Shown: piece by piece, positions 57,236-64,000 of the stretch
Layout: each line of letters starts with the position of its first letter
Position numbering within the stretch: position 1 is the first letter of the stretch
From: Proteus hauseri ATCC 700826
GTDB taxonomy: Bacteria > Pseudomonadota > Gammaproteobacteria > Enterobacterales > Enterobacteriaceae
Assembly: GCF_001654965.1 (NCBI RefSeq)
Contig: NZ_LXEV01000020.1
Coordinates: 79,447 to 143,446 of the forward strand
DNA length: 64,000 nt
Direction of reading: 5' to 3'
The notes under the pieces: generated by a model
Database searches by the model: none
The model's input: only the letters and a program-made list of their open reading frames with translations
What the model was told of the DNA's origin: nothing
Program-made: the position numbers and the translations under genes

Positions 57236-57286
57236 AAATAGAAATAGAAATAGAAATAGAAATAGAAATAGAAATAGAAATAGAAA
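57230..57286. repeat. Hexanucleotide tandem repeat (GAAATA), about 9.5 copies
   Basis: Perfect 6-bp period over 57 bases in the 403-bp gap between gltP and the convergent DUF4303 gene. It is not in a recognised coding region. Such a short perfect repeat is expected to vary in copy number between strains. Confidence 0.97.
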
Positions 57287-57352
57287 AATATACAGAAAAT
57301 AAGTGCTGAAATTATTCCTTATATTAAATAACTTTTATATATACTAATAATA

Positions 57353-57381
57353 AAAAGGAACAAAATTATTACTGTTCCTTT
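57353..57381 (-). terminator. Probable terminator of the DUF4303 gene
   Basis: AAAAAGGAAC-AAAATTATTACT-GTTCCTTTT: 9-bp arms with a T-run on the minus strand, about 20-45 bases after the stop. Confidence 0.7.
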
Positions 57382-57398
57382 TAGCTTTGTATATAAAA

Positions 57399-57920
57399 CT
57401 AATACGTATTTATTCTGAGTAGGGCTTCTTCTACTTCTTCATCATGATCGATAGTAAATGCGATAAAATCAGCCGTTTTAGGAATTTTTTGATAAGTTTC
57501 TGTTTGCTTAAATAATATTAGGCATTCAGAGAAAATTTGCACAAGCTCTTCGATAAACTTTGGCAGTGAATTATCATTTAATGATTGAATAATAGTTGTT
57601 AGCACATTTTCGTTGATAGGGTAAATGGTACTAAAACACTGATATTCCCAGTCGCCAGTATTGTATTTTAAACTTTGTATCTCTTCTTTTGAGCTGTAGC
57701 CATGTAAGCTATTGGCGTTTTGGTAATATTGTAATGTTTTACTAAAATCATCTTCAGTATTAAAGCAAAGATTAATCTCGCCATATTCCGCATTAAGATC
57801 AAATGCGAAGGCATAAAACACTTTACCTTTATTTTTTATTAGAAAATTTTCAGTTTCTTCGATGGTAAAAGAAACAACATCCTGTTTGATTTTTTCAATA
57901 GTCTGTTTATCTAATAGCAT
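57399..57920 (-). CDS. DUF4303 domain protein
   Basis: A 173-residue soluble protein. The segment FYAFAFDLNAEYGEINLCFNTEDDF with the later YNTGDWEYQ is the pattern I associate with DUF4303, a family found as single genes and near polymorphic toxins, where immunity roles have been suggested. There is no toxin gene beside it here, so an orphan immunity-type or unrelated role is open. Predicted acidic, no signal or membrane segment. AAGGAT lies upstream of the ATG. Between gltP and the efflux gene. Confidence 0.7.
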   Translation of the reverse strand: MLLDKQTIEKIKQDVVSFTIEETENFLIKNKGKVFYAFAFDLNAEYGEINLCFNTEDDFSKTLQYYQNANSLHGYSSKEEIQSLKYNTGDWEYQCFSTIYPINENVLTTIIQSLNDNSLPKFIEELVQIFSECLILFKQTETYQKIPKTADFIAFTIDHDEEVEEALLRINTY

Positions 57921-57985
57921 TTAAAAATCCTTATTCATTAGAAAAGCACCGCTAAATCTAAAGCGGTGCCAATAAACTAATAATA

Positions 57986-58438
57986 TTAATTTCGTATTGC
58001 AATACGTTTTTCTTTACGAGTAAACCACTTTTCACGCAATTTATCGTAACTAAGATTAAATGCATAAGTATAAAATAAGAAAAAGGCAAAAAATCCAATT
58101 TCTAGCATAAATGCATTCCATAATGACATATTTAACAAAATAGCGAGTATTGGTAAACCAAAGATAATAAAGCTTAACTCAAAGCCAATAGCATGAATAA
58201 TCCGAATTTTTGCTGGACGAGAGCCTTTTGATAGGGGCCAATAGTGGTCAAAAATTATGTTATAAAATAAGTTTAAAAGCATTGCTAATGTTGATAACAC
58301 AATGGCGACCATACCCATTTGAAAAATAGAGCATCCCAAAATCCATGCACTAAGCGGTGCGGTTATTAAAATAGCAATAACTTCAAATGAAACAGCATGA
58401 AAAACACGCTCAGCAAATGTTTTTTGATATTTGCTCAT
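57986..58438 (-). CDS. PACE-family efflux transporter
   Basis: A 150-residue protein with four membrane helices made of two tandem bacterial transmembrane pair domains. The paired motifs are RVFHAVSFE / RIIHAIGFE and LFYNIIFDHYWP / TYAFNLSYD. This is the family of AceI, proton-coupled exporters of chlorhexidine and other biocides; the natural substrates may be polyamines. The start at 58438 (MSKYQKTFAERVFHA) follows AGAGGTGT; a longer frame to 58477 is rejected. It is divergent, 97 bp away, from a LysR-type regulator, the arrangement seen for aceI-aceR. Confidence 0.92.
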   Translation of the reverse strand: MSKYQKTFAERVFHAVSFEVIAILITAPLSAWILGCSIFQMGMVAIVLSTLAMLLNLFYNIIFDHYWPLSKGSRPAKIRIIHAIGFELSFIIFGLPILAILLNMSLWNAFMLEIGFFAFFLFYTYAFNLSYDKLREKWFTRKEKRIAIRN

Positions 58439-58535
58439 ATACACCTCTAATTTATTGGTAACAAAAAACAAGTGCAATTATTGGCAAATTTTTATATATA
58501 TACAAAATAGGAGCCATCGATAAAAGCGATACCAT

Positions 58536-59309
58536 ATGAACTATTCTATTGAAACTTTGCGTACCTTTGTTGAGGCCGCTTCATTAAAATCATTCTCGGC
58601 AGCGGCAAGAAAATTAAATAAGAGCCAATCAACTGTTAGTAGCACAATAACGGGGTTTGAAGATGATATGGGTTTTGCACTTTTTGATCGTAAAGGTCGA
58701 GAATCCACACTTACTTTTGCTGGGCGAAAAGTATTGAGTCTAGTTGAAGATATACTATCAGCGGATGAGCGTTTGCAGGCATTAAGAACAGAGCTTTCAC
58801 CAGATATTGAACCAAGATTAAGTTGCGCTTTTTCTGATATCTATCAACCGCCACATTCTGAGCAATTACTCAGAACATTAGATAAAGAGTTTCCTCATAT
58901 TGAATTTGAGTTTTTAGTTGCTGAAAATGACGATGTCATCAATATGCTACAAAATAAACAAGCACACATTGGGATGATGGAATCTCGAATTGAATATCCT
59001 ACAGATATTGCATTTGCCAGATTACCCATTCAAGGTGAGTTAGGATTATATGCAAAAAAAACACATCCATTAACCAAAGAAAAAAAGATTACTTATCAGC
59101 ACTTAACGATGAGTCGTCAGTTAAGATTAAGTAGTAGCGCTCAAATGGTTATCAATAGTGAAAAAAATTGGTTAGCGCCAAACTATTTATTACTTCTTGA
59201 AATGGCTGAGCAAGGAATGGGCTGGGCTATATTACCAACTTGGTTAGTAGAACAATTTGGTCATGATTTACTAACTAGTCTTAATTATGATTGGTGGCCT
59301 AAAAAATAG
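58536..59309 (+). CDS. LysR-family regulator, probably frameshifted near its end
   Basis: A 257-codon LysR-type transcriptional regulator. The N-terminal winged helix-turn-helix (residues 1-60: AASLKSFSAAARKLNKSQSTVSSTI) and most of the effector-binding domain are present; usual length is about 290-300. The frame ends at YDWWPKK inside a run of six A bases (59301-59306). If one base is added there, the frame continues for 34 codons (IDLDLVWSKNNPPGKAGYW...) to a stop at 59405-59407, giving the normal length and a normal LysR ending. So it is a recent frameshift, a sequencing error or a slippery site. It stands divergent from the PACE efflux gene and probably regulates it. Confidence 0.85.
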   Translation: MNYSIETLRTFVEAASLKSFSAAARKLNKSQSTVSSTITGFEDDMGFALFDRKGRESTLTFAGRKVLSLVEDILSADERLQALRTELSPDIEPRLSCAFSDIYQPPHSEQLLRTLDKEFPHIEFEFLVAENDDVINMLQNKQAHIGMMESRIEYPTDIAFARLPIQGELGLYAKKTHPLTKEKKITYQHLTMSRQLRLSSSAQMVINSEKNWLAPNYLLLLEMAEQGMGWAILPTWLVEQFGHDLLTSLNYDWWPKK

Positions 59310-59407
59310 ATCTTGATTTAGTCTGGTCTAAAAATAATCCACCAGGAAAAGCAGGGTATTGGATGATTGATAAATTACTCACCAATAATGCACTTCTTTC
59401 TGGATAA
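59307..59407 (+). pseudogene. Out-of-frame C-terminal end of the LysR gene
   Basis: Read one base out of phase, this segment encodes about 33 residues (IDLDLVWSKNNPPG, then KAGYWMIDKLLTNNALLSG) that look like the natural C-terminus of the preceding regulator. Confidence 0.7.
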
Positions 59408-59479
59408 ATAAAGTGGCATTAAATGAAGATCACCTTCTTATTAGAAGGTGATTGGGTATTTTAAATTACCTTATTGTAC

Positions 59480-59818
59480 TTACCAACCGCAGACATTGGT
59501 CTCTTCATCCATATCATAGCCGCGTACAATATTAATCAGATCTTTTACTAATAGGTTCGACATATCAGGATCAAGTAATTGTGTTAAATGACTCTCTTTA
59601 TCAACTGAAACACCATTATTTTTATTAGTAAGAACTAAATTAATCTCTTGATTATTAAGTTCTGTTTTATTTTTTAATGCTTCAACTAATAATAATATTT
59701 CTTTAGTAGCAACTTCAGGAATATATAAAATTTTAGGATTCAGATAGGTCTTTTGGGCTTTTTCATTATTATTTACACAAATAAGTTCTAATAAATAACC
59801 TTTATTTTCATTTTCCAT
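59480..59818 (-). CDS. yoaG: YoaG-like protein, internally duplicated
   Basis: A 112-residue protein whose C-terminal half matches E. coli YoaG (60 residues): NNGVSVDKESHLTQLL, LVKDLINIVRGYDM and the end NVCGW. The N-terminal half repeats the same pattern more loosely: a strand ELICVNNN, then LYIPEVATKEILLLVEALKN, where PEVA is the motif of E. coli YoaG's helix start. So it appears to be two YoaG units in one chain; E. coli YoaG is a homodimer. It follows yeaR by 9 bases as in the E. coli yeaR-yoaG operon. Function unknown; the E. coli operon is induced by nitrate and nitric oxide. Confidence 0.82.
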   Translation of the reverse strand: MENENKGYLLELICVNNNEKAQKTYLNPKILYIPEVATKEILLLVEALKNKTELNNQEINLVLTNKNNGVSVDKESHLTQLLDPDMSNLLVKDLINIVRGYDMDEETNVCGW

Positions 59819-59827
59819 AATAAGCTT

Positions 59828-60160
59828 TTAACCTTCAGCGAGTATTTTAGGATCAACGTAAAAATCGACATTAAAAACAGTATCTTCAGTTTTTGCTTCT
59901 ATTTTGTGCCATGTTTCTGGCGGAAATACACCAAATTCACCCGCATTAATGACTAATGTTTCAGTGGGGAGCGGGCTGAATTCGTCAGCATAAGCGTAGT
60001 AAACAATAGTACCTTGCATCACAGATAATTTGGGATAAACACCTTGCCGCGTACCTTTATCTAAATGTCTTTCCCAAATTGATTTGGGTGCTGTTTCTAC
60101 TGTCCAAAGTGGAGTAGCACGTATATGGATATAGTTTGTTGGTATGATGATACGTTCCAT
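59828..60160 (-). CDS. yeaR: DUF1971 cupin protein YeaR
   Basis: A 110-residue cupin-fold protein of the DUF1971/TehB-like family, clearly an E. coli YeaR ortholog: IPTNYIHIRATPLW, ERHLDKGTRQGVYPKLSVMQG, FGVFPPETWHKIEA and FNVDFYVDP. The start at 60160 (MERIIIPTNY) follows AAAGGAGAAAA; an ATG five codons earlier contains that ribosome site and is rejected. First gene of a yeaR-yoaG operon; an NsrR-like operator lies about 120-145 bp upstream. A role in handling reactive nitrogen is suggested only by regulation in E. coli. Confidence 0.93.
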   Translation of the reverse strand: MERIIIPTNYIHIRATPLWTVETAPKSIWERHLDKGTRQGVYPKLSVMQGTIVYYAYADEFSPLPTETLVINAGEFGVFPPETWHKIEAKTEDTVFNVDFYVDPKILAEG

Positions 60161-60527
60161 TTTTTCTCCTTTCATAGTTAATATAATTGATTTTCATAGC
60201 TTTTATCTTAGTTGGAGAGAAAAGTAATAATTAATCACTAACTAAATAATAGCTATATCTTATGAAATTTACGCACCATAAAAAAGTATTTTAAATACAC
60301 CTTTAAGGCGGCGAGCTTATGAAAAGAGCGTAAACTAACTTAATTATTTGATTTGCAATATAAAAATTTTTATCGTTTTTTATCCTTGTTAAGGAAATTA
60401 ATTGGGATTTAAATAAGAGAATACTTATTAAATAGATTTAATTAACAGGGTTGATTTCTCTGTCCTATAATTTATATGTGAACAGAATTTAAACTAATTC
60501 TTCATTAATGATAAACGAGACATGACT
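60161..60527. other. Divergent intergenic yeaR / cbpA, 367 bp
   Basis: Holds the NsrR site and the promoters for both the yeaR-yoaG and cbpA-cbpM operons. AT-rich, no coding signal. Confidence 0.5.
60281..60303. promoter_or_regulatory. NsrR operator upstream of yeaR
   Basis: A 23-bp symmetric site with core GTATTTTAAATAC. It matches the NsrR consensus (two ATGYATTT-like arms around a central base) at all but two of the specified positions. E. coli yeaR is a known NsrR target, so nitric-oxide derepression is predicted. Confidence 0.75.
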
Positions 60528-61475
60528 ATGGAATTAAAGGATTACTACACCATAATGGGTGTTAAACCGACGGATGATCTCAAAACAATTAAAACAGCGT
60601 ATCGTCGTTTGGCAAAAAAATATCATCCTGATGTTAGTAAAGAGCCTAATGCTGAAGATAAATTTAAAGAAGTCGCTGAAGCTTGGCAAGTATTAGGTGA
60701 TGAACAACGTAGGGCTGAATATGATGAATTGTGGGCCCATCGTAACGACCCCCAATTTAAGCAATTTACACAACAAAATCAGCAATCCCAGCATGAACAT
60801 TTTAATCAAGAAAGTTTTGATGATTTTTATGCTTCGTTCTTTGGTAAAGGCTCTCCTTTTAGTAAACAAGAACAACGTTATCAGCAATCACCAAAACAAC
60901 GTGGGCATGATTTAGAGATAGAATTAGCTGTTTTTCTTGAAGAAACATTAGAAGAACATAAACGTACTATTAGCTATCATCTTCCGGTTTATAATGTCTT
61001 TGGTATATTAGAAACAGAAATTCCTAAGACTCTTAATGTAAAAATTCCAGCGGGTGTGAGTGATGGACAACGTATTAGATTAAAAGGGCAAGGTACGGCA
61101 GGTGAAAATGGCGGTGAAAATGGTGATTTATGGTTAACCATCCGTATTGCACCCCACCCACTTTTTGATATTAAAGGCCATGACCTTGAAATTGTGGTTC
61201 CTATCACGCCTTGGGAAGCAGCATTAGGTGCTAAAATTCCTATACCAACATTAAAAGATAAAATCTTATTAACTATTCCCGCTGGTAGTCAAGCAGGGCA
61301 ACGATTACGAATTAAAGGTAAGGGATTAGTTAATAAACAACATAGCGGTGATCTTTATGCCATTATAAAAATTGTAATGCCGCCAAAGATAGATGAAGAA
61401 ACCCTCGTATTATGGCAAAAAATTGCAGATAGCCAAGCTACTTATAATCCACGCAAAGATTGGGAGAATAAATAA
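60528..61475 (+). CDS. cbpA: Curved DNA-binding co-chaperone CbpA
   Basis: A DnaJ homolog that stimulates DnaK and binds curved DNA in stationary phase. 315 residues (306 in E. coli). J-domain at residues 4-70 with the HPD motif at 33-35; Gly/Phe-poor linker rich in Gln/Phe (about 75-130); then two DnaJ C-terminal substrate domains ([45 protein letters not shown]). No zinc-finger domain, as expected for CbpA. The start at 60528 (MELKDYY) fits the family and the ACGAG site; an ATG at 60522 is too close to it. Overlaps cbpM by one base. Confidence 0.95.
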   Translation: MELKDYYTIMGVKPTDDLKTIKTAYRRLAKKYHPDVSKEPNAEDKFKEVAEAWQVLGDEQRRAEYDELWAHRNDPQFKQFTQQNQQSQHEHFNQESFDDFYASFFGKGSPFSKQEQRYQQSPKQRGHDLEIELAVFLEETLEEHKRTISYHLPVYNVFGILETEIPKTLNVKIPAGVSDGQRIRLKGQGTAGENGGENGDLWLTIRIAPHPLFDIKGHDLEIVVPITPWEAALGAKIPIPTLKDKILLTIPAGSQAGQRLRIKGKGLVNKQHSGDLYAIIKIVMPPKIDEETLVLWQKIADSQATYNPRKDWENK

Positions 61476-61792
61476 TGGCTCAATTCACAACGCAATCAAC
61501 CACTGCAGTATTTACTGTAACAGAATTTTGTTTTCATACTGGTGTATCTAAAAATGAACTAAATGAAATCGTTAATTTAGGTGTAATTGAGCCGTTAGAA
61601 AGAGAAACTCAAGAATGGTTTTTTGATGATAATGCCGTTACGGTTATGCATCGAGCATTAAAATTACATAAAGAATTAGCTTTAGATTGGCATGGTATTG
61701 CTATAGCCCTCACTCTTTTAGAAGAAAACGATCAACTTAAACAAGATAATAAGTATTTGCGGCAACAATTAATGCGTTTTATTAGTGAGTAG
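61475..61792 (+). CDS. cbpM: CbpA modulator CbpM
   Basis: CbpM binds the J-domain of CbpA and inhibits both its DNA-binding and co-chaperone activities. 105 residues (101 in E. coli). MerR-like helix-turn-helix fold: FCFHTGVSKNELNEIVNLGVIEP, then a C-terminal coiled coil (LTLLEENDQLKQDNKYLRQQL). The ATG overlaps the cbpA stop (TAATG), showing translational coupling. Confidence 0.95.
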   Translation: MAQFTTQSTTAVFTVTEFCFHTGVSKNELNEIVNLGVIEPLERETQEWFFDDNAVTVMHRALKLHKELALDWHGIAIALTLLEENDQLKQDNKYLRQQLMRFISE

Positions 61793-61882
61793 ACTATAGG
61801 CTATTAATAATAGCTTTATAAAAAGATGCTTTAATAGGAGAATTATAATTCTATTAGAGCATCGAGTTATAACAGGAAAATA

Positions 61883-62773
61883 ATGAAAGCAACCTCAGAA
61901 GAAGTGCAAGTCTTTATCACTGTTGTTGAATGTGGCAGCTTTACTAAAGCAGCAGAACAACTTTCATTAGCTAATTCAGCAGTTAGCCGAACAGTGAAAA
62001 AGCTAGAATCTAAACTGGGCGTTAATTTATTGAACCGAACAACTCGCCAATTAAGTTTAACCGAAGAAGGTGAGCGTTACTTTCATCGTATGCAGATAAT
62101 CTTACAAGATATGGAATTAGCAGAAAATGAATTAATTGATACGCAAAATTCACCAAAAGGTTTATTACGAATTGACGCAGCGACACCTGTTGTTTTGCAT
62201 TTATTAGTACCTTTTATTCAGCAATTTCAGCAAACTTACCCTGAAATAACACTTTCTTTAATTGCTTCAGAGACATTTATAAACTTAATTGAGCATAAAG
62301 TTGATATTGCGATTAGAGTGGGAATTTTAACTGACTCTAGTTTGCGAGCACGTCCTTTATTTAATAGCTACCGTAAGATTGTTGCTTCACCAAAATATCT
62401 AGAACATCATGGAATACCAAAAAGCGCAGAAGATTTGGCAAAACACGCTTGTTTGACTTTTACGGAACCTGTGTCATTAAATACGTGGCCAATTGCATTG
62501 AAAAAGGGGCAGTTATTAGAAATAAAATCAGGTATATCCTCAAATAGTGGCGAAACAATTAGACAGCTTTGTCTTGAAGGAAATGGAATTGCATGTTTAT
62601 CTGATTTTATGTTGGTAAATGATATAAAAAAAGGACATTTAATTGAGTTGTTATCAGATAAGTTGCAGCCTATATCATTACCATTTAATGCGGTTTATTA
62701 TAGTGAAAAAATGTTAAGCCAGCGTATACGTGTATTTATTGATGCTCTAAGTGAGTATATTGCAAGAAAATAG
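61883..62773 (+). CDS. yafC: LysR-family regulator YafC
   Basis: A full-length LysR-type regulator, 296 residues. The N-terminal winged helix ([23 protein letters not shown]) and [19 protein letters not shown] linker helix are very close to E. coli YafC, as are [24 protein letters not shown] and [23 protein letters not shown]. In E. coli yafC stands beside dkgB, and here too dkgB follows, convergent. Its target is not established; dkgB is the obvious candidate but is not adjacent head-to-head. Confidence 0.92.
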   Translation: MKATSEEVQVFITVVECGSFTKAAEQLSLANSAVSRTVKKLESKLGVNLLNRTTRQLSLTEEGERYFHRMQIILQDMELAENELIDTQNSPKGLLRIDAATPVVLHLLVPFIQQFQQTYPEITLSLIASETFINLIEHKVDIAIRVGILTDSSLRARPLFNSYRKIVASPKYLEHHGIPKSAEDLAKHACLTFTEPVSLNTWPIALKKGQLLEIKSGISSNSGETIRQLCLEGNGIACLSDFMLVNDIKKGHLIELLSDKLQPISLPFNAVYYSEKMLSQRIRVFIDALSEYIARK

Positions 62774-62795
62774 GGTGATAGTATTATCACCCTTT
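62773..62795. terminator. Weak terminator yafC / dkgB
   Basis: GGGTGATA-GTAT-TATCACCC followed by only TTT, between convergent genes. The 8-bp arms are perfect but the T-run is short. Confidence 0.5.
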
Positions 62796-62817
62796 ACCAT
62801 AGAGTAGTAATTATCTA

Positions 62818-63621
62818 TTAATCCCAATTAGGTGCTAGGCCTTCTGGATTAACGAGTCGGTCATTACATTCAAGAGAATCTATTGCTTTTATATCTTCAC
62901 TATTAAGTTTTTTACTTACACTAAGTAAATTACTTGCCAAATTTTCACGTTTTGTTGAGGATGGAATTATTGAATATCCTTTTTCTATCGCCCAAGCCAG
63001 AATAATTTGAGCGGGTGTTGCGTTATATTTTTTTGCAATAGTTTGAATAACGAGATCTTTTAAAGCTTTGCCATAGGCTAAAGTCATATAAGATGTAATC
63101 TGGATCCCGTTTTCTTTGGCAAAGTTCACTACTTTATTATTTTGCAAATAAGGCGACAATTCAATTTGATTTGTTGCAATATTTTCAGCTCCAACTGTAG
63201 CAATGGCTTTTTCCATTAATGGAATAGTAAAGTTTGAGATCCCAATTTCACGGGTTAGACCTAGTTTTTTTGCATCGAGTAATACTTGCATAAACTCTTC
63301 TACTGAAACTGCATCATTAGGTGATGGCCAGTGAATAAGAGTTAAATCTACATAGTTCGTTTGTAAATCACCCAGGCTTTTTTTCAAACTAGAGATAAGC
63401 TTATCTTTGCTTAAATTCTCAATCCAAATTTTGGTTGTGATATAAAGGTCTTCGCGAGGTATACCTGTTGCTATAATAGCTTGACCAATTGCGGCTTCAT
63501 TTTCATAGATTTGCGCAGTATCAATTGCTCGATACCCTAATTCTAATGCAGTTTTCACTGATGCGATAACAACATCATCTTTTAAACGAAAAGTACCAAG
63601 ACCTAATACTGGAACGCTCAT
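62818..63621 (-). CDS. dkgB: 2,5-didehydrogluconate reductase / aldo-keto reductase DkgB
   Basis: NADPH-dependent aldo-keto reductase, 267 residues as in E. coli DkgB, which reduces 2,5-diketo-D-gluconate, methylglyoxal and other aldehydes. The (beta/alpha)8 barrel has the catalytic tetrad in DTAQIYENE (Asp, Tyr), ITTKIW (Lys) and LIHWPSPND (His), and cofactor residues in [16 protein letters not shown] lies upstream of the ATG. Its methylglyoxal activity relates it to mgsA and gloC in this window, though they are far apart. Confidence 0.95.
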   Translation of the reverse strand: MSVPVLGLGTFRLKDDVVIASVKTALELGYRAIDTAQIYENEAAIGQAIIATGIPREDLYITTKIWIENLSKDKLISSLKKSLGDLQTNYVDLTLIHWPSPNDAVSVEEFMQVLLDAKKLGLTREIGISNFTIPLMEKAIATVGAENIATNQIELSPYLQNNKVVNFAKENGIQITSYMTLAYGKALKDLVIQTIAKKYNATPAQIILAWAIEKGYSIIPSSTKRENLASNLLSVSKKLNSEDIKAIDSLECNDRLVNPEGLAPNWD

Positions 63622-63921
63622 AATATTCTCCCTAAAAAGGTTTAATTGCTTTACGTGAATTACTTTAGTAACTACGGAATGCTAGCTATTGTATGTTTTA
63701 TTTTTATTTTAAAAAGAAGAAAAGACGCAAAAGACTTTTACAAAATTAGCAATAATCAGCGATGGGAAAATTATTTTTAATATTTTTTAATCGATTTTAT
63801 TGTTTAACAAGTAAAGTAATTATATAGCGACAATGTTAGTTATTATAAATAAGATGAGTTTTTATGGAGCCGAGTTATTAAAATTTACTATCAGTTTAAA
63901 TATTGTTTATTTTTAAATAAG
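63622..63921. other. AT-rich DNA upstream of dkgB
   Basis: About 300 bp, no coding signal; should hold the dkgB promoter. Leads directly into the 7-bp repeat at the window end. Confidence 0.4.
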
Positions 63922-64000
63922 CATTTATCATTTATCATTTATCATTTATCATTTATCATTTATCATTTATCATTTATCATTTATCATTTATCATTTATCA
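63922..64000. repeat. Heptanucleotide tandem repeat (CATTTAT), at least 11 copies
   Basis: Perfect 7-bp period over the last 79 bases and running off the window, so the true length is unknown. It is not in a coding frame visible here. A 7-bp unit would shift frame or promoter spacing with each change in copy number. Confidence 0.97.

Larger units (their letters stand above)
57048..57398. other. AT-rich convergent gap with the hexamer repeat
   Basis: Apart from the candidate 18-codon peptide and the repeat, a weak AAAGGAAC...GTTCCTTT inverted repeat (about 57353-57380) lies just after the DUF4303 gene and can serve as its terminator on the minus strand. Confidence 0.5.

Noticed and set aside
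63922..64000. Repeat array that might be taken for CRISPR
   Set aside because: Units are 7 bp, contiguous and without spacers; there are no cas genes in the window.

Overview
The window is a continuous stretch of chromosome from a gammaproteobacterium of the order Enterobacterales, most probably Proteus (P. mirabilis or a close relative; family Morganellaceae). The evidence is the AT-rich base composition, the very high protein similarity to Escherichia coli housekeeping genes, and a gene order that follows the E. coli 20-23 minute region (msbA-lpxK ... mukFEB ... aspC-porin-asnS-pncB-pepN-pyrD ... rlmL-uup-pqiABC-rmf-fabA-lonH-matP-ompA-sulA ... hspQ-acyP-tusE) with small losses and insertions. 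Species assignment is inference; family assignments come from remembered protein sequences, not from a search.

Layout. 1-5.1 kb: envelope lipid A/KDO genes (3' part of msbA, lpxK, ycaR, kdsB) with a divergent cold-shock-domain gene inserted, then elyC on the minus strand. 5.4-12.7 kb: cmoM-mukF-mukE-mukB, the condensin operon, closely packed. 12.9-17.5 kb: periplasmic phosphatase aphA, peptidoglycan enzymes ldtD and mepK, and the glyoxalase-II-like gloC. 17.5-23.6 kb, minus strand: aspC, an OmpF/OmpC-type porin, asnS, pncB. 23.9-37.6 kb: pepN, pyrD, zapC, ycbX (minus), rlmL, uup, pqiABC. 37.7-45.7 kb: an ASCH-domain gene, rmf, fabA, lonH, matP, ompA, sulA, tfoX/sxy. 45.8-52.7 kb: yccS, helD, mgsA, yccU, hspQ, acyP, tusE and a tRNA-Ser(UGA).

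From the tRNA onward (52.7-64 kb) the E. coli order ends and the region is more accessory: about 1 kb with decayed coding traces, a chemoreceptor behind a good sigma-28 promoter, gltP, a DUF4303 gene, a divergent PACE drug-efflux/LysR pair in which the LysR gene appears frameshifted, a yeaR-yoaG nitric-oxide/nitrate-type operon behind a good NsrR-like operator, cbpA-cbpM, and a yafC-dkgB pair. Two short tandem repeats (6-bp and 7-bp units) lie in the intergenic DNA here.

Regulation legible from the sequence: a perfect LexA box at sulA, FabR and FadR sites at fabA, a NadR box upstream of pncB, a heat-shock promoter at hspQ, a FliA promoter at the chemoreceptor, an NsrR site at yeaR, and a near-consensus matS (MatP site) directly in front of matP itself. 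I see no phage, CRISPR array, insertion sequence or defence island. The window is mostly conserved core genome; the items most worth a second look are the matS-like site at matP, the internally duplicated YoaG, the frameshifted LysR beside the efflux gene, and the decayed locus after the tRNA.
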